Notes under the pieces: model-generated | The model's database searches: none | The model's input: only the letters and a program-made list of their open reading frames with translations | What the model was told of the DNA's origin: nothing | Shown: positions 51,039-64,000 of the stretch, in pieces | Position numbering within the stretch: position 1 is the stretch's first letter | Layout of the letters: each line of letters begins with the position of its first letter | Made by a program: the position numbers and the translations under genes | Origin: Thermosynechococcaceae cyanobacterium YX3bin19 | GTDB taxonomy: Bacteria; Cyanobacteriota; Cyanobacteriia; Thermosynechococcales; Thermosynechococcaceae | Direction: 5' to 3' | DNA: 64,000 bases | NCBI GenBank assembly: GCA_030447595.1 | Contig: JAUJON010000003.1 | Span: 1 to 64,000 of the forward strand

Positions 51039-52043
51039 TCACTGGAACTGATGGAGGAAGCGGAGGTCGCTGCTGTACAGGCGGCGGATGTCATCAATTT
51101 GGTGCAAGACCATTGCCAGGCGCTCAACCCCAAAGCCAGCGGCAAAACCAGTATAAATCTCTGGATCGTAACCGACAGCTTTCAGCACGTTGGGATCGAC
51201 CATACCGCAGCCCAATACCTCAAGCCAGCGGCCTTTCCACTGAACATCCACTTCTGCGGAGGGCTCAGTAAAGGGGAAATAGCTGGCCCGGAACCGGATC
51301 GGTAGCTCACCAAACATCTCCTCCAGGAATACCTTGATTGTGCCTTTGAGATCTGTGAAGGTTAATCCCTCATCAACGGCTAAAATCTCAACCTGATGGA
51401 AGACCGCGGAGTGCGTTGCATCCACAGTATCTCGGCGGTAGCAGCGACCGGGAGCGACAATTCGCACCGGAGGCTCGTTTTCTTCCATGTAGCGAATCTG
51501 CACGGTAGAGGTATGGGTCCGCAGGAGATTCCCGTCAGAAAGGTAGAGGGTATCTTGCATGTCCCGGGCTGGGTGGTCGGCTAGGAAGTTTAAGGCCTCA
51601 AAGTTGTAGTATTCGGTCTCCATTTCCGGTCCTTGAGCCACGGTATAGCCGAGACCGACAAAGACATCCAGAGCCTGGTCGATGGTACTGTTGAGGGGAT
51701 GAACACGCCCTTGAGGACGGTAGAATCCTGGCATGGTGACATCTAGAGTCTCTGCCTCAAGCTGAGCCTGAATCTGAGCCGTTTGGAGAGCGACACGTTT
51801 GCTATCAAGATCGCTTTGGAGTATCTCTTTAACCTCGTTGGCTAGAGCCCCAATTCGGGGCCGCTCCCCTGCATCTAACTTACCCATACCCCGTAGTACT
51901 TGAGAAAGCTCACCTTTTTTACCCAGGTAGTTGACGCGCAGTTGCTCTAACTGCTCTAGCGTATCGGCACTGGCGATCGCCGCTTGGGCTGAGTGTTGGA
52001 GCTGCGCCAGTTGGGCTTCAAGATCCACCTGCTGAGTAGTCAT
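51039..52043 (-). CDS. pheS: phenylalanine--tRNA ligase alpha subunit
   Basis: 334 aa, [57 protein letters not shown]. Confidence 0.97.
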   Translation of the reverse strand: MTTQQVDLEAQLAQLQHSAQAAIASADTLEQLEQLRVNYLGKKGELSQVLRGMGKLDAGERPRIGALANEVKEILQSDLDSKRVALQTAQIQAQLEAETLDVTMPGFYRPQGRVHPLNSTIDQALDVFVGLGYTVAQGPEMETEYYNFEALNFLADHPARDMQDTLYLSDGNLLRTHTSTVQIRYMEENEPPVRIVAPGRCYRRDTVDATHSAVFHQVEILAVDEGLTFTDLKGTIKVFLEEMFGELPIRFRASYFPFTEPSAEVDVQWKGRWLEVLGCGMVDPNVLKAVGYDPEIYTGFAAGFGVERLAMVLHQIDDIRRLYSSDLRFLHQFQ

Positions 52044-52289
52044 GCGATTAATCAGTCCAGTAACAAAGAGGATGACTGCTAGATGATTAGCCGTCTATTG
52101 CTAGTTTATTTCAGAGATACTGAGTTTACAGCAGTTTTCTAATTCGTGTAATCTCGAATTGCATAACGGTTTCGCTAGCCTAAGAAGGATTATTACCGAG
52201 TATCACCAACCGTCTACCCATGAGCGGAGGTCGTAAAACTGCTGTATTGTAGCCTAGGCTAGTGAGTTCATTGCTAACCAGAACTTCCT

Positions 52290-53138
52290 ATGAAACTCTT
52301 AATTGGTAACGATGATGGTGTTTTTGCGTTGGGCATTCGTAGTCTAGCCAACACGCTTGCTGCAGCAGGTCATGAGGTGACCGTAGTTTGTCCCGACCGA
52401 GAGCGCTCAGCCACTGGCCACGGTTTAACCATGCACAAGCCGATTCGAGCTGAGCGAATGGAATCTATTTTTGATCCAGCGGTTAAAGCCTGGGCCTGTT
52501 CCGGTACACCTTCCGACTGCATCAAGTTAGCCTTGGGGGCATTACTGGACAGTCCGCCCGATTTTGTTCTGTCTGGAATAAATCATGGCCCTAACTTAGG
52601 AACCGATGTGCTCTACTCGGGTACCGTTTCAGCCGCTATGGAAGGAGTGCTTGAAGGCATCTCAAGTCTAGCTTTCAGCCTCGCCAGTTTTTCCTCCCAG
52701 GCATTTGCACCTGCTGCCCAATTTGCCCAAACTCTACTGGCTCAATTAGCCAAATTCCCGTTACCAGAGGTGATGCTGCTAAACATTAATGTGCCACCTT
52801 TGGAGCTACATGACATTGCCAGGGTTGCCGTGACCCGCCAAGGCGTTCGTCGCTACTACGATGTCTTTGAAAAACGGGTCGATCCCAGGGGGAAAACCTA
52901 CTACTGGCTGGCCGGAGAGGTGCTGGAGGAAATAGAGCAGCAAACTGCCTCAGGTTCGCCCCCAATGATTCCTACGGATGTGCAAGCAATTCGTAAAAAC
53001 TATATTACGGTGACACCTTTAAAGTACAACCTTACCTACGCCTCAGGGCTGGAGACCTTAACTGAATGGACTAGCACTCAAACGACTCACTGTAAAAATG
53101 CATTACCCTGGATTGGGCTCGACGAATTAAACGTTTAG
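52290..53138 (+). CDS. surE: 5'/3'-nucleotidase SurE
   Basis: 282 aa, [19 protein letters not shown]...[16 protein letters not shown]...[29 protein letters not shown]. Confidence 0.94.
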   Translation: MKLLIGNDDGVFALGIRSLANTLAAAGHEVTVVCPDRERSATGHGLTMHKPIRAERMESIFDPAVKAWACSGTPSDCIKLALGALLDSPPDFVLSGINHGPNLGTDVLYSGTVSAAMEGVLEGISSLAFSLASFSSQAFAPAAQFAQTLLAQLAKFPLPEVMLLNINVPPLELHDIARVAVTRQGVRRYYDVFEKRVDPRGKTYYWLAGEVLEEIEQQTASGSPPMIPTDVQAIRKNYITVTPLKYNLTYASGLETLTEWTSTQTTHCKNALPWIGLDELNV

Positions 53139-53224
53139 GAAACTTAGTAAGTTTGAGCTCAATCATGGGTGGGGAATCACCGAGAACGCTTCCATCGCTG
53201 TAAACCTGTGGCACAATGTAACCT

Positions 53225-54218
53225 GTGTGGGTCACTTCTTCTTTAGCCAATGCTCTAACACCAACCTCTGTTGCCCTGGGTAACTTTGACGGCATCCACC
53301 GGGGGCATCAACAGGTGATACAAACGATCTGTCCAGGTGGGAACCAACATCCAGTTTCTTTAGAGAAAAACAGTCTCTTCCGCAGAGGCGCAGGCTAAGT
53401 CAGGCAAATCAAAGTACGACGGCTACGCAACAGTCGTTACGTTTAACCCCCACCCACAAGTTTTTTTTACCGGCCAGTCCCGTACCTTGCTGACGCCCTT
53501 GGACGAGAGAAATCGGCTCTTGGAAGCCATGGGTGTGCAACAACTGGTGCTGTTACCCTTTGACCGGGAGCTAGCCTGCCTGAGCCCTGAAGCGTTTGTT
53601 GAGGAGATCCTGGTTCAGCAGTTGAAGGTTGAACGCGTCAGTGTTGGCTTTGATTTTTGCTTTGGCTACCGGCGCTCAGGGACTGCGGCTGACTTAGACG
53701 CGATCGCGGCTACTTATGGTATCCAGGTAACCACTGTCTCCCCCCAGACTTGTCAAGGGGAGCGGATTAGCAGTTCAGCAATCCGCCAAGCCCTGCTGCA
53801 GGGTAACGTGCAGCGAGCCAATCAGTTACTGGGCCGACCCTATAGCTTGCAGGGCCAGGTAGTCCTAGGCCAGCAACTCGGTCAAACCCTTGGTTTTCCT
53901 ACAGCCAATCTCCAGCTTCCTGCTGAAAAGTTTTTACCTCGCCAAGGGGTCTACGGTGTGCGAGTTCAAGGTCCGCTACTGGAGTCGGAGCAGATTGGGG
54001 TGATGAATTTGGGCTGTCGTCCCACAGTCAATGGTCTCAACCAGACAGCGGAAGTACATCTACTTGATTGGTCAGGAGATTTATACGCGCAGACTTTGGT
54101 CGTTCATCTAGTACAGTTCCTTCGGCCTGAGCAGAAGTTTGACTCCTTAGAGGATTTGAAAGCGCAAATTGATCAAGACTGCGCAGTAGCGCGGTCCTAC
54201 TTAGAACCGGTAGGCTAG
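53225..54218 (+). pseudogene. ribF: bifunctional riboflavin kinase/FAD synthetase, frame break in the N-terminal loop
   Basis: GTG start MWVTSSLANALTPTSVALGNFDGIHRGHQQVIQTI, then a frame change to YATVVTFNPHPQVFFTGQSRTLLTPLDERNRLLEAMG. Confidence 0.9.
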
Positions 54219-54308
54219 CACCACTTCTCTTCAGGGAGCTACCAAGTCTGGCTCTAGTTCTCCCACTGGCTTTGGCGCTACTGCGTCTCACTAGAGGTGC
54301 CGTAATCC

Positions 54309-56975
54309 TTAAACCGGTACGGATTGACTTTTCGCTGGCAACCCTGCTGCTTCTTGGCGGCAGGTTTCCAGGATGATGTTGACCGGTTCAGCGTGCCAAA
54401 TATCTCGGCAGTACTCTTGAATCGTCCGATCTGAGGAAAATTTGCCCATGTTAACGGCGTTAAGTATGGACATCCGCGTCCAGTTCGCCGGGTCACGGTA
54501 GGCGGTAGCGACCTGCGCTTGACAGTCAATATACGACTGGTAGTCGGCGCAGTTCAGGTACTGGTCGTGATACAACAGTGATTCGACAATTGGTTTGAAG
54601 ATACCGTGTAGGCCATGGGACAAGTGGCCGCTGGCAATGCGATCTATCACTGCCTGGAGTTCTGCATTGCTGTTGTAGTAATCCTGCGGGTTATAGCCTC
54701 GGGACTTGAGGGCATAGGCCTCATCGGCTGTGAGACCAAAAAGGAAGAAGTTTTCGGCGCCTACAGCCTCCCGGATTTCGACATTGGCCCCGTCGAGGGT
54801 ACCGATGGTCAAGGCACCATTCATGGCAAACTTCATGTTGCCGGTGCCAGAGGCCTCTTTTCCAGCCATTGAGATTTGCTCGGAGAGATCGGCTGCCGGA
54901 TAGATCTGCTGAGCTAGAGACACGGAGCAGTTTGCCAGAAATGCCACCTTCAGGCGATCGCCAACATCCGGGTCATGGTTCACGACCTCGGCGATGGCAT
55001 TGATCAACTTGATGATCAGTTTAGCCATGGTGTAGCCGGGTGCAGCCTTGCCAGAAAAAACGAAAGTCCTGGGTAAGATATCAATGCTTGGGTCCTGTTT
55101 GATCTGGTTATAGAGCGTGACTACATATAGAGCATTGAGAAGCTGGCGCTTGTACTCGTGAATCCGCTTAATTTGAATATCAAATAGGGAATTTGGATTC
55201 ACCTTGATGCCATTGTGCTGCTCAATATAAGCCGCTAACTGCTGCTTGTTGGCCTGCTTAATCGAGCGCCAGCGATCGCAAAATTCGGGATCATCCGCAA
55301 AGGCTTCCAGCTGCTTGAGCTCCTCCAGGTGCTTAATCCAGTTGTTGCCAATTTTCTCGCTAATCAGTCCGGCAAGCCGGGGATTGCTCAACATCAGCCA
55401 GCGACGCGGGGTGACACCATTCGTCTTATTCGTGAATTTCTCAGGCCAAAGTTTGTAAAAATCTGGCATAACCTGCTGCTTCAGCAGCTCCGTATGCAGT
55501 GCCGCTACGCCGTTAACCGAGTGGCTGCCAACGCAAGCCAGGTGTGCCATCCGCACATGCTTCACAGGCGCTTCCCCGATTACCGATAGCCCAGCTACTT
55601 GCGCCTCGTCATCGGGATACTTTGCTCGCACCATCTGCAGAAACCGGTAGTTGATTTCGTAGATGATCTCTAAGTGCCTGGGTAAGAGACGCCCAAACAA
55701 ACTCACTGGCCAGCGCTCCAGGGCTTCCGCCAACAAGGTATGGTTCGTATAGCCGAAGGTTGCTTGGGTAATCTTCCAGGCTTGCTCCCAGTCCACCAGG
55801 TACTCATCCACCAGCAGCCGCATGAGCTCGGCAACGCCGATAGATGGGTGGGTGTCATTCAGCTGGATCGCTACCTTTTGTGGAAAGGTGTCAAAGGTAT
55901 CGTGGTTCCGCAGGTAAAGACGAATAATATCCTGGATGGAACAGGACACAAAAAAGTACTGCTGCTCCAGCCGCAGTTCCTGCCCTTGGGGGGTACTATC
56001 GTTGGGATAGAGAACCTTTGAGATATTCTCTGAGAAGGTTTTATCGGCCACAGCACGAGTGTAGTCGCCGGTGTTGAAAACCTGAAAGTTGAACTCCTCG
56101 CCGGACCGGGCACTCCAGAGACGGAGTTTATTGACCGTATTGTTGTTGTACCCGGGTACAGGCGTATCGTAGGGGGTACCTAAGACTTGCCGTTCGGGAA
56201 TCCATTTAACCCGATAACGACCCTGCGCGTCTGTGTAGGCTTCTGTACGACCGCCAAAGCTCACTTTTACCCGATACTCGGGACGGGGAATTTCCCAGGG
56301 GTTGCCATACCGCAGCCACTCGTCGCGACGCTCGACTTGCCAGCCATCTTGGATTGTTTGATTAAAAATACCAAACTCGTAGCGAATGCCATAACCCATC
56401 GCCGGAATTTCTAGCGTTGCCAGAGAATCTAGCATGCAGGCGGCGAGCCGTCCCAGGCCACCGTTGCCCAAGCCCGGCTCCTCTTCCCGCTCCATCAAGT
56501 CATCCAGGCTCAGCCCCACTTCCTCCAGGGCCTGACGAACCGGTTCATAGAGCCCCATGTTAATCAGATTGTTGCTCAGCAGTCGGCCAATGAGGAACTC
56601 TGCCGACAAGTAATTAACGACTTTAACGTCTTTTTCCAGGTAGGTTTGTGCCGTCTTGATGCGGCGGTAGAGCAGGCGATCGCGAATGGTATGGGCCAGG
56701 GCCATGAAGTAATCATGGGGAGTGGCAAAGATCTCAGCCTTGCCCTGGATGTAGTAAAGGTTATCGATCAATGCTCGCTTGAGGACCTCTACAGTCATCC
56801 CAGTACGTTCGCTCAACATCGGTGCAGGAGAGTCATCTTCTACCTGGATTTTGGCCTGCTCCTTAAGATCCGGCATCTTTGACTGAGCCAGGTGCGTGCC
56901 ACTGTACTGCTTATTGAAGGACGTTGAAGACATCAGCTGAAAATTCCTATAGCGATCAACGAGCGCGGCTGTCAA
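54309..56975 (-). CDS. glgP: glycogen phosphorylase
   Basis: 888 aa, [35 protein letters not shown]...[14 protein letters not shown]...[28 protein letters not shown]. Confidence 0.97.
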   Translation of the reverse strand: MTAALVDRYRNFQLMSSTSFNKQYSGTHLAQSKMPDLKEQAKIQVEDDSPAPMLSERTGMTVEVLKRALIDNLYYIQGKAEIFATPHDYFMALAHTIRDRLLYRRIKTAQTYLEKDVKVVNYLSAEFLIGRLLSNNLINMGLYEPVRQALEEVGLSLDDLMEREEEPGLGNGGLGRLAACMLDSLATLEIPAMGYGIRYEFGIFNQTIQDGWQVERRDEWLRYGNPWEIPRPEYRVKVSFGGRTEAYTDAQGRYRVKWIPERQVLGTPYDTPVPGYNNNTVNKLRLWSARSGEEFNFQVFNTGDYTRAVADKTFSENISKVLYPNDSTPQGQELRLEQQYFFVSCSIQDIIRLYLRNHDTFDTFPQKVAIQLNDTHPSIGVAELMRLLVDEYLVDWEQAWKITQATFGYTNHTLLAEALERWPVSLFGRLLPRHLEIIYEINYRFLQMVRAKYPDDEAQVAGLSVIGEAPVKHVRMAHLACVGSHSVNGVAALHTELLKQQVMPDFYKLWPEKFTNKTNGVTPRRWLMLSNPRLAGLISEKIGNNWIKHLEELKQLEAFADDPEFCDRWRSIKQANKQQLAAYIEQHNGIKVNPNSLFDIQIKRIHEYKRQLLNALYVVTLYNQIKQDPSIDILPRTFVFSGKAAPGYTMAKLIIKLINAIAEVVNHDPDVGDRLKVAFLANCSVSLAQQIYPAADLSEQISMAGKEASGTGNMKFAMNGALTIGTLDGANVEIREAVGAENFFLFGLTADEAYALKSRGYNPQDYYNSNAELQAVIDRIASGHLSHGLHGIFKPIVESLLYHDQYLNCADYQSYIDCQAQVATAYRDPANWTRMSILNAVNMGKFSSDRTIQEYCRDIWHAEPVNIILETCRQEAAGLPAKSQSVPV

Positions 56976-57138
56976 TTCGCAGCTCAGCTAGGTGCTCCTC
57001 CTCAAGGGAAGCACTAACCAAAAAAGCATGAAGCCGCCTTTAAATCTGAAACTTACCCTAGCGAGATCGCCGCAGGGAGTCTGTACCGTAAGCTACACGG
57101 TAGCTGGTTTGAGTGGATAATTTTATCCGCTCCAGTAC

Positions 57139-57552
57139 CTAGTCAACCAACCACTGCTGTAGTAGGTAAAGCAGGAATAGGAACCAGAGGGCACCAAAAA
57201 GTACCCCCCATATTCCAACCCAGTAGATGAAAACCATGAGCTGGATAATTTGCCTAGACAACTGCTGCCAGTAAGCAGTTATATTCACGGTCCGTGGTGA
57301 GTACCATTGCCAGAGGACGAGAGTGAGATTGGTCGCAAGCAGAGCTGCAAGGATGGCAGCCCCCAGTAGCCAATGTTCATCATTCACCCCCTGTAGCCAG
57401 GGTATTCGCGACCCTGCATTTACACTCTCAGGCTGAAAAGTTGGGTCTCTTAAAGGCGAAACTTGATACACGAAGATGCCACTAGCTCCTAATAGAAGCA
57501 GGTGAAACAGCAGACTCGCAGTGGAAAAGCGTCGAACGAGCCGAAAAAACAT
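57139..57552 (-). CDS. hypothetical membrane protein
   Basis: 137-aa ORF with three hydrophobic segments. Confidence 0.55.
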   Translation of the reverse strand: MFFRLVRRFSTASLLFHLLLLGASGIFVYQVSPLRDPTFQPESVNAGSRIPWLQGVNDEHWLLGAAILAALLATNLTLVLWQWYSPRTVNITAYWQQLSRQIIQLMVFIYWVGIWGVLFGALWFLFLLYLLQQWLVD

Positions 57553-57611
57553 ATCAGATCTTTGAGAAATTTTTGACTTGAGCCAAGCGATCGCCCCCTC
57601 AAACCTCCTAG

Positions 57612-58370
57612 CTAGTGAGATTCTCCATCTATATATTTTTCAATAGCCGTCTTCCAGAGCAAATATGCCGGACCAATTAGATGCACACCATCAAGGGTAT
57701 AACGAGCATCTAATTGGCCCTGCCTGTCTGATAAATGAGTAAACAAATCAATATAGGAAAACGAAAATTCTTTTGCCAGCTCTTGGAGATAGGCATTCAG
57801 TTCAGTGACCTTGGCGCTGTCGAGGGGCATTCCATACAGTTGATTATTGATAGGTAGCACACTTTGAATGAATACCTGCGTTGCTGGTGTCTCCCTTTGA
57901 ATACTGGCAAGGATAATTCTATAGTTTTGAGATATTTGTACTGGAGATTTACCTTCATTTAACAAATCATTGATGCCAATCATGAGGAAAATCTTTTCAG
58001 GGTAATGTTTTATTACCTGAGACAAACGAGCTAGAATGCCATCCGTTGTATCACCGCTAATGCCACGATTTCTAATCCTTGGATCTTCAAAGAGTTCTGT
58101 CCATTCGCACTCATCGGTTAAACTATCCCCTAAAAATAAAATGCTAGAACCAGACCTTGAAAGTATCTGAAACTGGCTGCTTCTATGCCGATAGTAGAAC
58201 GAATTATACGAGTTTATTTTGGCCGAATAATGGGTGCCTTTTATCAAAAGAGCCTTACGGATTAAGTAAGGTAATCCACCTTTCTTTTGAACAACCAAAA
58301 TTCCAAGGCATAGAAGGAATAGGTTAACAGTTACAGAAATGAAAGCTAGAATTTCGGTTTTTGTATTCAT
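57612..58370 (-). CDS. SGNH/GDSL hydrolase family protein
   Basis: 252 aa, ILFLGDSLTDECEWTELF...IFLMIGINDLLNEG...YTLDGVHL. Confidence 0.92.
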   Translation of the reverse strand: MNTKTEILAFISVTVNLFLLCLGILVVQKKGGLPYLIRKALLIKGTHYSAKINSYNSFYYRHRSSQFQILSRSGSSILFLGDSLTDECEWTELFEDPRIRNRGISGDTTDGILARLSQVIKHYPEKIFLMIGINDLLNEGKSPVQISQNYRIILASIQRETPATQVFIQSVLPINNQLYGMPLDSAKVTELNAYLQELAKEFSFSYIDLFTHLSDRQGQLDARYTLDGVHLIGPAYLLWKTAIEKYIDGESH

Positions 58371-58375
58371 TGGGC

Positions 58376-59277
58376 TTAGCTAAAATCCTGTACTCGCTGC
58401 CATACCATGTCCAATAAACTAGGATGGTTAGCATCAAACCATTCAATCTGGGAATCTGCCCGAAACCAAGTTCGTTGGCGCTTGGCAAATTGACGGGTGT
58501 GAAGAACAGTCAGTGCTTGCGCTTGTGCTAAAGAGATTTCCCCTAACAGGTGCTGTTTAATTTCTCGATAGCCCAGCGTATTGAAGATAGAAAGCTCTGA
58601 ACTATATTTTTGGCAAAGGGATTCCACTTCCGCTAACCAACCTGCTGCAAACATCTGCTCAGTGCGACGTTGAATGCGTTGGGTTAAGGCGTCCGGTTCA
58701 GGACAGTCCAGGCCCAGATGGAGAATGGGATATCCCGGCCTCCGCTCCCCCTGCTGCTGGGACATAGGAGAACCAGTCACATAAAATACTTCCAGGGCTC
58801 GTAAGGTCCGCACTTGGTCGCGTGGATGAATCTTCTCGGCAGCGACCGGGTCCACTTGCCGCAACCAGCTGTAGATCTGAGCCTGTCCTAAACCTTGCAG
58901 CTGCGATCGCAGTTCTGGTTGAGGCGAAACTGGGGGAATTTGTAGCCCTTGGACGATAGAGCGGATATAGAGACCTGTACCGCCGACAAGTAGCGGCAGC
59001 ATCCCTTGACGGTGGAACTGGGCAATCCAGTCTTGAGCCTGCTCTTGGTATTCTGCCAGTGTTAACGTCTGCGTCGGGGCACAGATGTCGATGAGGTAGT
59101 GGGGCACCTGTTGGCGCTCCTGAATAGAGGGTTTAGCGGTGCCAATGTCAAAATCCCGGTACACCTGACGAGAATCGGCACGAGAATTGGCGCACCCAGA
59201 CGCTGCGCTAGGGTGATTGCCAGCCCTGATTTACCCGTTGCTGTGGGACCACAAATGACGATCACAGCGGTTTTCAT
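58376..59277 (-). pseudogene. miaA: tRNA dimethylallyltransferase, one frameshift near 59170
   Basis: MKTAVIVICGPTATGKSGLAITLAQRLGAPIL in ORF 59062..59319; continues YRDFDIGTAKPSIQERQQVPHYLID in ORF 58376..59164. Confidence 0.93.
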
Positions 59278-59466
59278 AGCAGTACACCGCAGCTCAGCTC
59301 TACCGCTCTCACCCAACACAGAACATCTTTGAGCAATGCGCCTGATATCAGGAGAATTGCTGCTGTCCTAATGGAAACTTAAAGGCCAGTCCAACCCTAT
59401 GCAAATTTTCGCTTGAAACCCCTCTAAAATCGCTCACAACCCTTTTGTGTTAAAATTTTGACATGA

Positions 59467-61459
<1,993 letters not shown>

Positions 61460-61507
61460 GTGATGGTAGTTTTGCTCACTTGTTGCTAATGTGAAAAACG
61501 GTTGAGG

Positions 61508-62289
61508 GGTAGTCCTAAACAAGTAAGGATGCATTGTAGTGGTGCACAAATACCAAATTGCACCGATATGATTCTCCAACTTCTTGGAAAATGATAACGT
61601 TTTCCTCACCAAGCGAGATACCCGTTGGCGCAAGGTGCAATTGAATCGTTCAATATAACTGGTTTTGCCACTCCCCTTGCCAACACTTTGATGCCGCTTG
61701 CTGGGAAATACTGTCATCATAAGCAGACCAGAAATCGAGTGTAAGCTACAGCACACTGTCGATACACAGCAGGTAAGGCATTCCATAATCCTTGTGCGCC
61801 ATCACGACTGCGCTGACCAACATAGACCCCGACAATTTCTCGCGTTTCAACATCCAACGCCAGCCAAATCCACTGTTTGTTGCCTTTGTTGCCCACAAAC
61901 GACCACATCTCGTCTGAATGGTTAAGCGTCCCTTTTTTTAGCCTGCACTTTCACTTGAAGTGGTACGTTCTGATATTTAGCATTGACATAGCTTTGCAGC
62001 AGGTTCTGAGACCCCAACAACTCTGGCAATCCCAGCTAACGAAATCCTTTCAAGAGTAGTTTGTCAATGAGGGTTTTGGTTGTCTGGTCCAATGATTTTG
62101 TTTTGTGGGTCTTGCACAAACTGTCTACCGCACTGGCGGCACTTAAAGTTCTGTTTGCCGTTATGGATTTTGCCATTTTGACGGTACCAGTTGAGCTACA
62201 AGCAGGGCAGGTAGGCAGAGAAATCGACATACAACAATTGAGATTGCAATAGCTTCGTCTTTCCTATCCTTACATCTTTAGGACTACCC
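61508..62289 (-). mobile_element. IS1-like insertion sequence, 782 bp, transposase in several frames
   Basis: Terminal IRs GGTAGTCCTAAAcaaGTAAGGAT (left) and GGTAGTCCTAAAgatGTAAGGAT (right, reverse complement); 9-bp direct repeats CGGTTGAGG at 61499-61507 and 62290-62298; minus-strand ORFs with [63 protein letters not shown]. Confidence 0.92.
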
Positions 62290-62468
62290 GGTTGAGGAAC
62301 GGCGATCGTCCTAAAGCTTATAGGTTACACCTGTGAGCTTGAACAGTTGAGTTTTCAGCTTAAAGTTCCAGGCTCTAAGCTCGATGCTGCAAGCAAAAGT
62401 CCTAAGTCTTTGAGAGCTAAGCTTGGCGTTTTAGTATGAAAGCTGGGCAGAGGCCAGGAGAGCGCACC

Positions 62469-62774
62469 TCAATCGTAGTGATAGCGGCAGGCCAGAAAAT
62501 CAATTTGAGCGTTTGTAACTCGATAGACCAATCGATGTTGCAAGTCGATGCGGCGAGACCAAAGGTCTGTCCCCAGGTACTTCAGAGGTTCTGGCTTGCC
62601 AATACCCTGGAACGGGTCTTGCATTACTGCTGTAACTAGGTCAAAAATCTTGTCTACCTTGGCAACATCAGTCTTATACCACCATCCCAAGTCTTCCTTG
62701 AAGCGAGAACTAAAGCCGGGCCGGGCCCGTTGCTCAGGCTCCACATCAGCCGATTTCGGCTTTTTCTTGCCCAA
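62469..62774 (-). CDS. Txe/YoeB family toxin
   Basis: 101 aa, FKEDLGWWYKTDVAKVDKIFDLVTAVMQDPFQGIGKPEPLKYLGTDLWSRRIDLQHRLVYRVTNAQIDFLACRYHYD. Confidence 0.92.
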   Translation of the reverse strand: MGKKKPKSADVEPEQRARPGFSSRFKEDLGWWYKTDVAKVDKIFDLVTAVMQDPFQGIGKPEPLKYLGTDLWSRRIDLQHRLVYRVTNAQIDFLACRYHYD

Positions 62775-63051
62775 ACTCTAACTCCTGTTGCAGTTCCACT
62801 AGTGTTTGCGGCTGAATCCTGCCTGATTGAGACTCCTCAATTGCATCTAGTAAGCGTCGTGCGTTCTCGGGCGCTCGTAGCAGGTAAACCGTCTCAACCA
62901 GACTTCTGAGATCCGACTCAGAAATCAGCGCTACATTCTCCCCCTCTCGGCGATGGATGATAAACACTTGGTGATTCTTGATCACCTTCTCTAGTAACCC
63001 AAAAAAGTTATTTCTAGCTTCTGTAGGAGAGGTAATTTCGTAGGACAACAT
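62746..63051 (-). CDS. Phd/YefM family antitoxin
   Basis: 101 aa, SPTEARNNFFGLLEKVIKNHQVFIIHRREGENVALISESDLRSLVETVYLLRAPENARRLLDAI; overlaps the toxin start. Confidence 0.92.
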   Translation of the reverse strand: MLSYEITSPTEARNNFFGLLEKVIKNHQVFIIHRREGENVALISESDLRSLVETVYLLRAPENARRLLDAIEESQSGRIQPQTLVELQQELEFGQEKAEIG

Positions 63052-63349
63052 TGTTTAATGTACATGTTTCTGTACATTCATTCTATTGCATCACGGTGGC
63101 AGTGCGATCACCGCCCCGTTCTTGCCTCCCTGTTCGAAGCGCGATCGCGCAGCTTCTCCTGATGGAGAATCACTCCTCCCTTGCTTTAAGTCAACCCTAA
63201 GTCTCGGATATTGTAGCTCTGAGGCTGAATCATCAATCTTTTTTCTCAGTGCTCCAAGGTCGAATGTCGAAGGTCAAAGTTCCCAGCTTTTTTCTCGGAT
63301 GCTCAAGTGTGTTTCTTGACGTTCGGAGTTCCAATCATGAACTTTCATC

Positions 63350-63412
63350 TTCTAAGCTTGGGCTTTCAGGTTCTAAGTTTGGACTTTGATGTTCTGAGCT
63401 TGAGACTTGCAG
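63350..63412. repeat. three degenerate 21-bp tandem units
   Basis: TTCTAAGCTTGGGCTTTCAGG / TTCTAAGTTTGGACTTTGATG / TTCTGAGCTTGAGACTTGCAG. Confidence 0.75.
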
Positions 63413-63555
63413 ACTAGAGACTGAAGCGTGGAGCTTGGAGGACCTTTTCAGTTTTGCAGTCAGACCTGTCATGTAGAAGACATGGCCGTGCTAGGAGATA
63501 AACCGAAAGCTGTAGTTGATTTACCCTGTTTGGAACAATGTACCGACAAGCTTCA

Positions 63556-63678
63556 GTCTGATCACCCATTTAGGGCAGATAGACTGCGAACTTTCAGCCT
63601 AATCCTCCTAATTTGGAATGTTAGACAGACAATTTCTGCCTAATCACCCCGATTTGGGTAATTAGACATACATTGTCT
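63556..63678. repeat. three 41-bp tandem units (a weaker fourth may start at 63515)
   Basis: GTCTGATCACCCATTTAGGGCAGATAGACTGCGAACTTTCA / GCCTAATCCTCCTAATTTGGAATGTTAGACAGACAATTTCT / GCCTAATCACCCCGATTTGGGTAATTAGACATACATTGTCT. Confidence 0.75.
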
Positions 63679-63878
63679 GTCCAATCGATAGTTAGCCTAC
63701 TGAGTTATATTCTGAGGCTGTCCTGTCCATGTAGGTTTTCTGTCAGTGTTTAACACTAAGCCACACTAATGCTGTCGGTAGAGCAGTATTCCGGGGTTAC
63801 GGTGTATTAATGAAAGATTAGGTGGAGGTTAGTAGAGCAGATATATTTGTTGAGAGTGAAGTTTCTATATCAGATTAA

Positions 63879-64000
63879 ATGCCTTCTCCTAATCTATACA
63901 GTGAACGCACAAGTCTTCGGACGCTAGTTATAGCTCTAATTGCATTGCTAACAGGCATTTTCTTTCTGTTTATTTCTGAGATGTGGCAGCAGTTAAAATC
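63879..64000 (+). CDS. start of a membrane protein truncated by the window edge
   Basis: MPSPNLYSERTSLRTLVIALIALLTGIFFLFISEMWQQLK... open to the last base. Confidence 0.5.
   Translation, partial: MPSPNLYSERTSLRTLVIALIALLTGIFFLFISEMWQQLK

Noticed and set aside
63350-63678. Possible CRISPR-like array from evenly spaced repeats
   Set aside because: Units are contiguous and degenerate with no identical repeat separated by unique spacers, and no cas genes are visible in the window.

Overview
64 kb of a cyanobacterial chromosome. Lineage markers read directly from the sequence: many HIP1 octamers (GCGATCGC), ndhL, a Psb34-like small ORF, Ycf35 (DUF1257), DUF3007, a squalene-hopene cyclase, SigG-type ECF sigma, and ferredoxin sulfite reductase. 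Most of bp 1-36,000 is ordinary, well-formed core genome: an exopolysaccharide segment (O-antigen ligase-like, gmd, fucose synthase), ABC exporter, ferredoxins, tRNA-Ser(GCU), a hopanoid-linked block (shc, hpnA, ABC pair), thiG, trpA and ndhL. From about 36 kb onward many genes are broken by single-base indels, including genes normally indispensable (prs, hemE, miaA, gyrB, ftsZ). Several of the breaks I could inspect fall in homopolymer runs, so consensus error is more likely than biology. The strangest object is 40981-42238. It is a 1,258-bp block woven from two co-linear, offset threads of the upstream 39-41 kb locus, inserted in an epimerase gene. Removing exactly those 1,258 bp restores a 334-codon ORF. 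Other notable items: an ftsQ/ftsZ deletion-fusion, an RD/RE/Y-rich low-complexity protein at 47.5 kb, an IS1-like element with readable inverted repeats and a 9-bp target duplication, a YefM/YoeB pair, and 41-bp and 21-bp tandem repeats near the right edge. No CRISPR array or rRNA was seen. Family names come from recognising translated sequences; no database search was possible.
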